A DNA stretch of 64,000 bases from Plenodomus lindquistii (Eukaryota; Ascomycota; Dothideomycetes; Pleosporales; Leptosphaeriaceae). Positions 45,200-55,953 of this stretch are shown here, one piece after another. The stretch is from positions 2,666,001 to 2,730,000 of the forward strand of contig JANUWI010000001.1 in assembly GCA_025504975.1 (NCBI GenBank), in the 5' to 3' direction. The notes beneath the pieces are model-generated. The model did not search any database, had not been told where the DNA came from, and worked only from the letters and a program-made list of their open reading frames with translations. Numbering within the stretch: the first letter of the stretch is position 1; each line of letters begins with the position of its first letter. The position numbers were made by a program, and so were the translations under genes.

Positions 45200-46752
45200 A
45201 TGTCGTGGAAAGGACTAACAAAGACTGTGACGAGGGTACGCCGTCATGTTCTGGATCTGGCTTGGGCTGCAGCAGCAGACTGACAATGCACATGTAGGCG
45301 CCACAGACCTTCAAGCAAAAATTCAACCTGGTACGTCTGTCGCGAGTGCTCCACGACCAGGGGACGCTGTTAACACTGCACCCAGGGCGAAATCACAAAG
45401 GATGCCATCTACCTGGACGCGGAGCGGCGGTTCGAGGAGCTCGAAAAAGAGACCAAGAAGCTGCATGAAGAATCAAAGAAGTATGCGCTCACCCCGAACT
45501 TCTCAATGCCAAATCGCTTACATGCGCCAGATACTTTGAAGCGATAAATGGTATGTCCACTTGAAGCGCACGCGCACGCGCACGCGCACGCTGGTCTGAC
45601 CGTGTCCAGGCATGCTCACCCATCAGATTGAGTTTTCCAAGGCCATTGCCGACATCTACAAACCCATCTCCGGACGAATGTCGGACCCAGACTCATTCTT
45701 GGACGAAGGCAACACAGCCGGCATAGAGGCTTGCAACGAGTACGAGAGCGTAGTCAAGGAATTGCAGGAAACGCTCAAGCCAGAGCTGGAGATGATTGAG
45801 TCGCGTGTCATTCGCCCAGCGGATGAGTTGCTGGAAATTATCAAGGCGGTGCGCAAGATCGCGAGCAAGCGTGACCACAAGCAATTGGACTACGATCGCC
45901 ACCGGGCCACTCTCAAAAAACTGCAAGACAAAAAGGATAAGACGCTCAAGGACGAAAAGGCCACATACCGCGCAGAAGCCGACGTGGAGCAGGCCACGCA
46001 AGACTACAACTACTTCAACGACCTGCTCAAGGACGAGCTGCCAAAGCTCTTCATGCTCGAACGCGAGTTCATCAAACCACTCTTCCAGTCCTTCTACTAC
46101 ATGCAGCTCAACGTCTTCTACACGCTACACGAGCGGATGCAACGGCTCGATATTGGCTACTTCGACCTGACGCTCGATATTGAGGCTGCGTACGAAAAAA
46201 AGAGGGGCAGCACAAAAGAGCAGGTTGAGCAGATTTCCATAATAAAATTCAAGACTACTGGTGGCCGTCCGGCAGGCACAAAACCAGGGCAGTCCAAGTA
46301 CGCCACAAAGGCCCTGGAAGCCAAGGGCGGCCGCACATCAATATCGTCGGATGCTGAGACACCTCCGCCTCCGTACAGTCCCGGACCTGCCGGAGCTGTC
46401 GGAGCCGTTGGCGATGTCAAGTCCCCTGCCTTGTCATCAGGGTCGTGGGGATCAGTCGCAAAGGCCAAGGGCGCTGCGCCTCCTCCGCCGAAGCCGAAGC
46501 CGTCACGACTCAGTGGCGTCCCTGCAGCAGAGACTGTGACGGCGCTCTATGACTACGAGGCGCAAGCTGAAGGCGACTTGAGTTTTATAACCGGCGATGT
46601 TATCGAAATTGTGTCCCGGACGCAGAACGATAATGAGTGGTGGATTGGCAAAGTCCGCGGCAAGCAGGGGCAATTCCCGGGTACGTTGTGCGTCGACTGG
46701 CCGTCCAGACAGCTGCTGACTTGTACCAGGGAACTACGTAAAGCTAAATTGA
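45200..46752 (+). CDS. RVS167: BAR-SH3 amphiphysin-like protein RVS167
   Basis: Endocytic membrane-bending protein; with Rvs161 it narrows the neck of clathrin vesicles. Predicted 425 aa in six exons: 45200-45235, 45298-45330, 45386-45480, 45531-45550 (20 nt), 45610-46680 and 46730-46752. The N-terminus MSWKGLTKTVTRAPQTFKQKF is the amphipathic helix of the family. The BAR domain runs to about residue 240 (coiled charged helices, e.g. KLQDKKDKTLKDEKATYRAE). A Gly/Ala/Pro linker with PPPPKPKPSR follows, then a C-terminal SH3 (ALYDYEAQAEGDLSF ... WWIGKV ... FPGNYVKLN). The last exon supplies the closing NYVKLN. Exon sizes sum to an exact frame. Confidence 0.95.
45566..45591 (+). repeat. Hexamer repeat in RVS167 intron 4
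   Basis: Four GCGCAC units plus two bases, alternating purine-pyrimidine, inside the 59-nt fourth intron, between the donor and the CTGAC branch site. Confidence 0.8.
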
Positions 46753-47160
46753 TACGCTCATTTTAGCGATTTTCTTCTTGCATGCTCGAGGTATAATGTA
46801 TATCAGCATTCTTGTCTTTGCAATATCCAGTAGGCGTTTGTATTAGAATCGAAGACTGCATCATCACAAGTATCCGAGTGTCTGCGAAAGTCAAATGTCC
46901 GATTTGGACCATTCAAGAAAAGATAAGACGCCCTAAGTGTGAGTTGCACGACCTCTTCTTGATAACGCCACACCTCGGACGTTTAGCGTGATCGAGCGCG
47001 GGGCATTTCACCCCGCATGACGTTGGTCGGGGCATTGGAGAATCCCTGCATGGAAGCATTGGTAAAGCGCAGGGGTTCTTCGTACTGACAGACGTCGTGC
47101 CTTCTCTACAATGCCAATCGCAACAATATCCAGCGAGTAATTGCGCACATTGCAGTCGAG
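46753..47160. other. Intergenic region
   Basis: Between RVS167 and the DsbA-like gene, both on the plus strand. No feature recognised. Confidence 0.6.
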
Positions 47161-47899
47161 ATGTCTTACGACTCGACAATCACATTCACTCTTGACACCA
47201 TTTGCCCATGGTACATACGCCACCCCACTCTTTTCTTGCCATCCTCTGACTTGCGCCCGCAGGACATACATAGCCTATCTACGCCTTCAAAAGGCACTTA
47301 CTTCGTACCGCGCCTCCAATCCTTCTTCTCCCGTAACTTTCACTCTCAAACTCGCGCCATACCAGCTGTACCCGGAGTTTAGCCACACTGGCGAAGACAA
47401 ACATGACTGGTACCAGAACGAAAAGTACAACGGCAGCGTGGAGAAGATGCACAAGTATAGCGATTACATGAAAAACTTGGGGCAGGCAGAAGGTGTGGAG
47501 TTGAACTTTGACGGAGGCGAAATTGCAAATACACTGCATGCTCACCGTATCCTTGCTTACCTGCAGGCGCAACATTCGCCCGCTCATGCTCTACGGGCAT
47601 TGGAATCGTTGTATGTCCAGTACTTTACTCAGCGCCAGCATCCATCTTCCGCTTCGACGCTTACGAAAGCTTGTGTTGCCGCTGGTGTCAGCGAGGAAGA
47701 GGCAGTCCGTGTTGTGGCAGATCAAAGCGAGGAGTTGGCCGAGACCAAGGCGGCCATTCGAGAACAGAGTGGGAATGGAGTGGATAGCGTACCATACGTA
47801 GTTTTCGAGGGCAGGAGGAGGGATTTCACGTATGTTGGGGCGAAGGATGTAGGCGAGTATGAGAAGGTTCTGAGGCAGGTTGAGAAGGAATGTCTGTGA
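47161..47899 (+). CDS. DsbA-like thioredoxin-fold oxidoreductase (FrnE/HCCA-isomerase type)
   Basis: Predicted 228 aa in two exons (47161-47210 and 47263-47899; 52-nt intron with CTCTGAC). The first beta strand leads to TICPWTYIAY at residues 14-23. Relatives usually have CPWC at this place; here the second Cys is Thr, created across the splice junction, so the protein keeps one active-site Cys as in glutathione-transferase-kappa/HCCA-isomerase-like members. The helical insert (ANTLHAHRILAYLQAQ) and the cis-Pro strand VDSVPYVVFEGR fit the DsbA fold. No signal peptide, so probably cytosolic. Substrate unknown. Confidence 0.88.
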
Positions 47900-48540
47900 A
47901 TTGTGTGGGAGGAGCGTTGAAACTGATGTGTATGAACATGAGTCACGGCGTATGTAGCGCGTGATTAATGGATTGTAAGCCTATACGAAGTACCATTGAC
48001 GATGCTACCGTACGTCTACTAGACAGCATACGTCACTTTGTTGATGTCGCTTCATGAATGGTAGAGACATGTAGTGGAACAGTGTACTACAACCGATACA
48101 GTGTCACTCTGGGCTGGACTGGTGGGCTGACAACTGCCCAGGTTGTTGAAAAGAATGCTTCGACCATGGTAGCTGTGATTTTGTGATTGGAATAATTCAA
48201 TCCATCTTATTTAAGATGACGTCACGTGACGTTTCACATTATCCACAGTCTTCGCAGCTGCCCCTTGGCGCGGCTGCCGGCCTCCAGACCATATAAGCCC
48301 CGCCGCCCTCACTTTCGCTCCGCCCCACGGCGTTCTTCTAGACACAGGCTTGCTTGTAACTGGGAAGACGTGTAGAGCTTCCTACGGGTTGCTGGTACCT
48401 GTCAGCTAAGGGTACGCGATGTTGAAACCCTGTCGTCGGCGATTGTCTCAGGCGCCTTCATTGAGTTTTGAGCCTTGTTCACTTACTTGAAGAGGGCGTT
48501 GGAATCAGATTCACTATCAACAATTACAACGACCGGCTTT
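47900..48540. other. Convergent intergenic region
   Basis: Between two convergent stop codons. A GC-rich part near 48240-48330 with CATATAAG at about 48291 looks promoter-like, but no supported gene follows it. Confidence 0.5.
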
Positions 48541-50260
48541 TCAAGCTGCCACATGCTCCACTGCCTCTATCGCTATCTTGCCGTTCCTCTCTTTCTCCAA
48601 AAATATTTCTTGTTCAACTCTGCTCTTTCCAATGTCCACAAAGAAGAACAGCCACGCACAGCTAACCAAACTCAGTGCAAACAAAAAGTAGAATGGGCTG
48701 CTGTTGTTTCCCGTGCCATCGATAATGGCGCCGCTCACCAATGGCCCAATGAACGCGCTGGTCTTGCCGACAATCGAGAACAAACTGAAGAACAGAAATT
48801 CCTTCCCACGCGGCGAAACTTCGCTGATCATGGTCTGCGAATAACTATACCATGGACAGATGAGCAGCCCATAGAATGCCTGGTACGCCCACACTTCCCA
48901 TTTGTGATGGAAACCAAACGTCTCCGTCCAGATTCCGATCATTCCCCAGCCGTCAAGCAGGACAATGCCTACCGCGATGACCATGAACATTGTCTTTGTT
49001 GAGAGTCCATAGTGCTTCTGAATGCGCCAGAACGCGCCAATTCCTACGGCCTGGGCAGCGATACCCACAATGAGCAGGTACGTCAATTCCAGGCTGTTGT
49101 ATGCGACAATACTGTTTTGAAGGGTTCCTATTACGGTTACTGTTGTGTTAAGACTGTCACCCAAAAGGAAGTAGCCGACCAAGTACGCTAGACTTTGGCG
49201 AAGCTGCCAGATTTGGCTGATTGCATAGCCGAGTTGCTTGAAGCCAGCGAGGACGATGTTCATGCGTCCTGGATCTTGGCCTGGCCGTCTCTTTTCGATG
49301 ACAAACCACGGGATCGCGCAGAGAATCCAGACACCCGTTGCAAAGGCGACAAGAACAGATAAGCCCCAATTATTGTTCTGCTCGCTGTCGTTGACGTGTA
49401 GACCAAACATGATGCCTACGATGACGGCCAGAATGATAATCTCGAATACCGACTGCACGTAGAAAGCTGTATTGGAGAGTTCATTACGCTTCATCATGTC
49501 CGCAAAGTCGTATTCCGCACGCGTGATCCTTCCCTCGGTGTATTCCTCCGCTTTGATGCGTAGATCTTTGGTGTTTCGGGCTAAACCAGGGAAAGCAGCA
49601 GTCCAGAAGGTGATGGTGGTTTGATAGGCGATCAAACCAACAATGTACAGACCAACGCCAATATGCCAATCTTCCTGAGTGTGAACGCCAAGCCAGCCGA
49701 ATCCGATACCAAAGGCGATGATGGACAAAACAATGAGTATGTTTGGTCGCCAGGTGCCAAAATCCGCAAAAGAGCCTAGAATGAGGAATACAACAATTTG
49801 AATAGCAAAGCTGGCGGAGTCAAAAATCGGACACACTCGGGCACACACCGAGAAAGTTACCTGATGCCGTTGCACAGCAACACAATGCTATTGATGGTTC
49901 TGGTCCTGCCCATGAAGTAGAGCACTTCGGAATCGCCAGCGGCTTGGTACATTAAGTTTTGGAAGGCGGTGGGACCAAAATTGAAAAGTGTGAGGCCATT
50001 GTCGCCAACATAGTAGCTACAATACACGCACAATGTTAGACAATGCATCTGCTAGCAGCGACGAAGAATAGTGCTGTTGATCTCGCACTGACGACATACC
50101 AATAGTAAGCCCATATTTCCTGCTTTGTGGTCTCGTATCTCTCGTCAAATTGATCCGGCGCCACGAGAACATCTTCATCAATAGGAACACCCACGGCGCC
50201 TTTTATCGGATCGGCAGCGAGCGCACCAAGTGGCGCAAGGCCGGGGTCATTTGCAGCCAT
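48541..50260 (-). CDS. ATG22-like MFS permease
   Basis: Vacuolar-type permease; yeast Atg22 exports amino acids from autophagic breakdown. Predicted 528 aa; exons 50260-50100, 50016-49861 and 49810-48541 (introns 83 and 50 nt). The N-terminus is cytosolic. The segments YYVGDNGLTLFNFGPTAFQ, SIVLLCNGISFAIQIVVFL and LGSFADFGTWRPNILI are characteristic of the family, followed by about ten further helices and a long loop (KAEEYTEGRITRAEYDFADM). Near the C-terminus LICPWYSYSQTMISEVSPRG and GKTSAFIGPLVSG match Atg22. Filamentous fungi have several Atg22-like paralogues, so a direct autophagy role is not certain. Intact. Confidence 0.88.
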
Positions 50261-51405
50261 TGTTTTGGAAAATAGACACAACAGTAAAATGGAACTGAGC
50301 TCGCAACGATGAGCAGAGGACAGAATATGGAGTATTGCACAGCAGCAGGAGACAAGCAAATAAGAGACTTTCTTAACGCAAGCCAAGCTAGCTTAACCCA
50401 TGCTTAGCAGCGTATCGGAGATAACACAATATCGCCCTATTCGTGCTGCACACTAGCATGCAAATGTGGAACGGCCAGACCTGTGGAGGCGGCAGCTGAA
50501 TGGTGCCCTGCAAGTCTAGCGAAGTCTCGTTGCGCAAGACAGATACCTCCGTGCCGAGAAAGGCTTGAGTAGAGATAACATATTCCAGGTGCGACAATAC
50601 AAGCATCACTAAGCGTGTCCAAGATCGGAAGCGGGCCGCGTAAGAGAGAAGTATCGGAAGCGGGCCGCTTGAGACAGACTGAGAGCGAAAGTGGGGTATG
50701 ACGTTGCCCAATCAGTCTTCCTGACCAATCATCGTCGCATTGCCTAATTTGGAGGAGTGAATAATCCTCCACTTACTGTAAGCACATGCAGTAACAATTC
50801 TCACATAGCATCGTGGCCAGCAGAACTACTAAGCGCTGTCGAACAGGCTACGGAATGTGGCTTTGGCAAATCGTCGTAACGAGCCGAATGGATGAGCAGA
50901 CCAAAGGGGAGACTTGCCATAGTTAATCATTGAGATAATCTTGCTACCAAAACTTGTTCAGCGCAAGAGCGTTGAGAGAATGGGTTCATGATGGTGACGG
51001 CACTTACATTCAAATGGCATACATAGCATGGAAAGAATCCTCAGCTCCGCGATGTATAAGGTCCTACGTTCAAAAAGACATGCGGAAAGCGCAAGGAGGG
51101 AAGTCAAAGGCCCCGGCAAGCACTGAAGCAAAGACCGATAAACATTGAAACACGCAGATCTAGAAATCCTCTTCTAGTTGAAACCTCACTTGACATCACC
51201 AGGAAATACTACAGATATGACTTTAATGTGGTCGAGATGACGAAAGTGCACGTAACCTGAAGTCTATCATTCTTGTTGAGTACGCTCGAGCACCGTTGAG
51301 CGTTGAGCCTTTCTAGTAAAAACCTTCTTCAACACTCACATGCCCAACCCCGCGTCAGAAGCGGTGTTACCCGTAAGTAGATCAATTTCTAGACATCCAT
51401 GGTGT
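50261..51405. other. Gap with no gene recognised
   Basis: About 1.1 kb between the start of the ATG22-like gene and the stop of the next minus-strand gene. Only frames of up to about 111 codons. A short direct duplication containing GATCGGAAGCGGGCCGC/GTATCGGAAGCGGGCCGC occurs at about 50622-50672. Confidence 0.55.
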
Positions 51406-54186
51406 TCAGCTGTCAGAAATCCCATCAGCCTTGCGTAGACTTGGTGCCGTGTCTGCGTTTGCCTTCGTTCCGCTGCGCTTGGGCATTGCGCCTCCGTTTT
51501 TCCATTTAGTGAGGTAGATGGGGTCGCGATAACGAGGGTCATTTTCATGTACCATCTTGCACGCCCGCCCTTTGGTACAGTCAGAGAAATTGACACACCT
51601 TGGCCTCACACAAGTCATGCCCTGTAGCATACAATTGGTACATGGCTGGCCCTCGCAAGATCGTTCCCACCAGTTTCTGTGGCAACTTATGCAAGCTATG
51701 TGTCCAGTCGTGTTGGGGGTTGCCGCGCGATGAATGTTTGGTGTGCTTTCCTTCCGCGAACCACGGTTGAAGCCAGGAGTTATGTAGTCTATAGCACGTT
51801 GGTTCTTTTGAGTAGTTGAGTGCTGTCGGTTACTATGCCCAAAGTGGAGAGGGTTGTGATCCGGTGAGTTACACGAGCCTTGTTCTGGGATGTGGAGAAG
51901 CTTATCTTGAGCATGACTGCTTCCAAAAATTGTGGTTGGGGCGTCAACATCCGAGGACTGCGACCAATTGTCAGCTTGCAAAGCGGGCGCAAAATGAGCA
52001 TTGTGAGTCCCACTGTTAGTGGCAGGATCTGGAATCACTGTTTGCGCCGCAGTCGGATGATTAGTGTGTGCTGCTTCTACGTCGAATGACGCCAAGTCAT
52101 CGCCCTGAAAGTCAGTACTCTTAAGCGCGTCAGCTCCCTGCATGATGAACCATTCCGGATGAGAATCATCTGGATACACGCCAATATCTTGAGATCCACA
52201 GTTTTTTTGAGAAGCATGTAGAGTGGCAGGAGAAAAATGCGTCGTGAAGGGTCTTGTGGCCTTCGATTGCAGTAAGTGGCTCATGTCAGGTGAGAAACAC
52301 GTTGCTTCTGGAGTAGGGCGAGTCTTCACGCTCTCAAAATGACCCGTGTGTCTCAAAGGCTTGGGGTCAGTTGACGAGTTCGACAATAGTAGGTCTTGCA
52401 AGTTGTCGAATCGCAGTATGAGGCTCATATCCCCTTGTTTTGTCTCGGTACCACGCTGGATCCGCTGTTGAGCAGCGAGCTGCGAAGCGGGAGACTGCAA
52501 GTTCAGGTTCTTCAACGATGGTTGTAGGCGATCCTGGGGTGTCAAGCATTGTGCTGCAGTGGCTGGTGTTGTGAGCGCGTTGATCATCGGCTGCGTCTTT
52601 ATGCTGTCCTGCCCCGATGCCCGAACATCCTGCTGCTGCACGTGCTCTTGAGCCGGCTGCTCGTAGGACATATTGTCCAGTCTCGCCCTCTGGTCTCGCT
52701 GGAACAGCGCGGCTTGTGATTGCTCGTAGGACATTTGACTTATGTCTTGCCTGCCCATAGTACCACTCGATTGGCGTTGTATAGGTTGGTTCATTGGAAT
52801 CTGTAAGGACATCTGCTGAGCCCGTTGCTGCCTCTGAGCATTGACGAGTTGGTGCTGCGTCCATTGCGGCTGTCGGGGCGGCCTTTGCGGTGTGACCAGC
52901 TGCTGAGAGCTCACTTGCGGGTGCTGGAGGTTCATCCGATGCTGTTGGAGAAGTCGTCGTTGTGTGTCATCCATCTGCTCTTGCTGAGCCCTCTGTCCAA
53001 TTTGGCCTGTCTGCTGAGCCTGATGCAATGATTGAGTTAATTTCGACGAACTTGAAGACGGTCTTGCGTGCTGGAGCGTCTGTGATGTACTTTGCCTCGG
53101 TATACGTTGCGACAAAGGTGTCTGGACTATCGTCGGGGAGAGCTTCTGCGACTGCGGAATGTTCATCAAGTTCCTTCTGTGCGATGGTGAGATGGCGTGA
53201 CCCGGCATGGCGCTTCGTATCCAGGTCTTTGAAGCACTATACTGTCAGCAAGCTCCGAAGGGTGAGATGGAGATTGTATTTACCCAGTAGAGTTGATGCG
53301 TTGTCGTTTGCTCGTGGATTCATGCTGTGTATCCTTTTGCTCTGGAGTTAACGAAGATACGTTATTCCTGCCCAAAACGTTTTGGGGATTGGGTTGCGGC
53401 GTTTGCATGCCTGCTTGCTGCAGCTGCTTGTACCACGCAACCTCCAAAGTCTTTTCGGCGAGCTGCTGCTGCAGTACAATAGTCTCCTGTCGCTCCCTTT
53501 GCTGCAATGCCTCAGCTTCACTCAGTGACTGAGCCTGATCATCAAGCCTGGCTTGTTCGAATGCCTGGCGTTCCTGCATGAATTGGGCTTGGTCTTGTCG
53601 AAGCTTGGCCAAGGCTGTATCAATGAAGTCCGTTTTGAGCCGCAATTGATGCCTCTGAACCGTCGCCTTGTAATCTCATCGGCCCTGATGTTTGCACCCA
53701 CTTCGCCTGCTCAGCCGTGGAGGCTGCTGTCGAGTCTTCCCTCCCACTCTGCAGGCAAATCACGTTTCCCTTCTTCAAACAAGCAATCATCTCCTTGAGA
53801 TGAGTGAAGCACCGTACGGCTTTGATTTGATCATCCTCTCGTTCCATGCGCTCATTCATGAGTTTCTGCTCGAAGCGTTCGGCATTTCTGTTCGCGCGTA
53901 CCTTGTCTTGATAGCGGATCTGCGCGCGATCGGATGCCGCCCTGACTTCCGCCTTTGCCATCATCAAGTCCTTCCTCAAACCTTCATTCTCTTGCCGGAG
54001 ATCCGCGATGACGTTCTGGAGATTTGGGACATCGGTAATTATGGGGAAAGGCGTCGTCTTCGACATGAAAGGCTGCAAAGCCGCCGTCGATTCGGCTGGC
54101 TGGCTGTCCATCCCCATAGTCGAAGGTAGTGAGGACAGTGGGCAAGAGGACGTTTTATCAGCTTGGAGATGTGATATGAGAGTCAT
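51406..54186 (-). CDS. Gln-rich coiled-coil protein with C-terminal cysteine clusters
   Basis: Three coding blocks on the minus strand: from 54186 (or the ATG at 54117) to about 53680-53750, about 53680 to 53284, and 53236 to 51406 (47-nt intron between the last two). Roughly 820-870 aa. The first two blocks are coiled-coil (ADLRQENEGLRKDLMMAKAE; ALQQRERQETIVLQQQ). The third is Gln/Pro/Ser-rich for about 500 residues. Near the C-terminus comes C-x2-C-x8-C-x4-C-x2-C-x6-C, like a Zn2Cys6 cluster, and then C-x5-C-x5-C-x3-H, like a CCCH finger. The change of frame between blocks one and two needs either a 73-nt intron (a|GTGGGA...GATGAG) or removal of one base at about 53682. A nuclear or RNA-related regulator is a guess. 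Confidence 0.65.
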
Positions 54187-54464
54187 GAGTCGTAGATAGC
54201 CGCGTTACCAAGCTGGTGTATAATTTCACAACCGTGCTGTGAGCCACAGATTTGGAACGCGAGACTTTTGAACGTGGGGTTTGGGAAAGTGAGGGAGACG
54301 CAATGGCGGTAGCTCGCTGTGCCTGCTTGGTACGTGGTATCAGGTGCTTTCAATGGAAGCAGTTCAGGTCGCATCGTGACAGAGGTGAGGAAAACGAGGG
54401 TGAAGGCGAGTACGCCCGCTCGTAATATCATCTCTATCGATGTGCCGCTCATCTCCATGCACAC
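54183..54464 (-). CDS. Possible small secreted or membrane-anchored protein
   Basis: A 93-codon frame. From an internal Met (MILRAGVLAFTLVFLTSVT) it has a signal-peptide-like or membrane segment followed by about 70 residues with four Cys. It lies about 460 bp from the RIP-mutated block, a setting where fungal effector genes often sit. It could equally be a 5' exon or leader of the gene at 51406-54186, whose frame starts where this one ends. No independent support. Confidence 0.25.
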   Translation of the reverse strand: MCMEMSGTSIEMILRAGVLAFTLVFLTSVTMRPELLPLKAPDTTYQAGTASYRHCVSLTFPNPTFKSLAFQICGSQHGCEIIHQLGNAAIYDS

Positions 54465-54923
54465 CTCTGACCCACGTAGACCAGCATGTCGGCGATGAGC
54501 ACAGATTGCGTCAATTTGCGAGCGGAGTCCGTGGTCCCCTTCTCGCCAAAGAGAGCATTGATAGCGTGTGGTGCAGCATTGCTTTGAGCAGTCGCTCTCT
54601 AGAAGTTGTCAGGGTATCACGAGTATGAATAATGGTAGCGGCCTTCTACGATTGTCTGCAAGAATAGCATCGCTCGGTTGGGCAAAAGTGACGAGAGATA
54701 GCTTCGTATGCTCTACAATACACTAAGGTATCCATACTAAGGGCTAGTCAATAGCTACTAAGCTTTTGCTGTAATTCCGTCTTACCACTATCTACGCGTC
54801 GAGTTTCCCACATCGAGAAGAATGGGTTCCTTTGTGCCAAGTCCAAACGCAGTGCCGACTTTGACCTTTGCCAACACACACGTCCAGCCCTCTTCGTCAA
54901 GAGACGGATAGTGACGTAGCCGT
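54465..54923. other. Border region before the AT-rich block
   Basis: GC-balanced sequence with no supported gene, ending at the inverted-repeat element. Confidence 0.5.
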
Positions 54924-55595
54924 GCGCGTGCCGCCCATCCTATTTGTTAGCAATCCTTACCAAAACGAAGTTTTACAAAAAATATTTCTACAGCCTTAAC
55001 GAGATAAAAGAATAGAAAAGAACCTTACATAAACTTAATCTAGATTTAAAAAGTCTATAATACACTAATAAAAAACTAGAGATTCTTTAAAATAATTATT
55101 TGTTTAAAAAAGTAGTAAATAATTAAAAATTATAATTAACTTAATTTTTAGAAATAAAAATTTAGATAAATAACTAGTAGTCTCTCTAAAACTTTAGATA
55201 GAGATATAATATTATAAGTATAGCTTATAGTAGGTATACTTTCTACTTAGTAAAAGGTTTTTTAATATAATAAATATATAGATAAATCTTTTATAATACT
55301 ATATTAATTAGAAGATTCATTTGCTATAATATAGATATATATATACTCTATAATAGTAAAGTTATAATAGAGAAAAAATATTAGAAATTAATAAAGTTTC
55401 TATTAGTAAAAGTAGCTTATTTTAGGCTATAGTAGGCATTATAAGAAACCTATCTTCTAAAATTATAGATTGTAATCTTATAAGTATTTTCCACTCTATA
55501 TATATAACTTTATCTCTTCTTATTAAAGCTGTAGAAATCCCTTTGTACATCTTCGTTTTAGTAAGGATCGTTAGCAAACTGGTGGGCGGCACGCG
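54924..55595. mobile_element. RIP-degraded inverted-repeat transposon relic
   Basis: The two ends are inverted repeats of about 80 bp, starting CGCGTGCCGCCCA and containing the core ATCCTTAC.AAAACGAAG. In the 28-nt core the arms differ at four positions, all transitions, as RIP would cause. The roughly 500-bp interior is almost purely A and T with no open frame. Likely a short DNA transposon or MITE-sized relic of about 670 bp. A target-site duplication was not identified. Confidence 0.72.
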
Positions 55596-55616
55596 AACCT
55601 GGGCATCACGCGCACG

Positions 55617-55953
55617 TGTTACGAACCCTCGTCAGACCCAACCGGAGCAGGACCAATCAGAAGAAGGACGGTACAAGGAAGGCCTGACTCAGCCCCGCCA
55701 CAGGTCACGTGACGACTGAGCGCTCAGTGCTCAGTTGCTCAGTGATCAGTTGCTCAGTGCTCAGCGCTCAGCGCTTAGCCGCTCAGCAATTGAGAACTAC
55801 TGAGCAGGACTGAGCAGAAGACTTATAGCAAAGTATATAGGAACATCAAGATACCCTTATAATAGATTGTGTTTAACTCATGTAAACAAGCAAGCAATAC
55901 ATTGTTACTCTTGTTACTCTTTTCAGAAGCGCACTCTTACTGTCTTAGTAACT
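55617..55953 (+). mobile_element. LTR-like sequence
   Basis: Begins TGTTACGAACCC and ends near GTAACT, giving imperfect short inverted ends. It has a TATA-like GTATATAGG (about 55836) after a run of CTCAG repeats, as in an LTR with U3 enhancer and R/U5. It is GC-balanced, unlike the DNA on both sides. A second LTR was not found in the window, so solo-LTR or the 5' LTR of the mutated element to the right are both possible. Confidence 0.38.
55715..55818 (+). repeat. Cluster of CTCAG/CTGAG motifs
   Basis: About a dozen copies of (G)CTCAG(T/C) or its complement in 104 bp, including several CTCAGTGCTCAG pairs that can form small hairpins. Lies upstream of the TATA-like motif in the LTR-like sequence. 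Confidence 0.7.
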
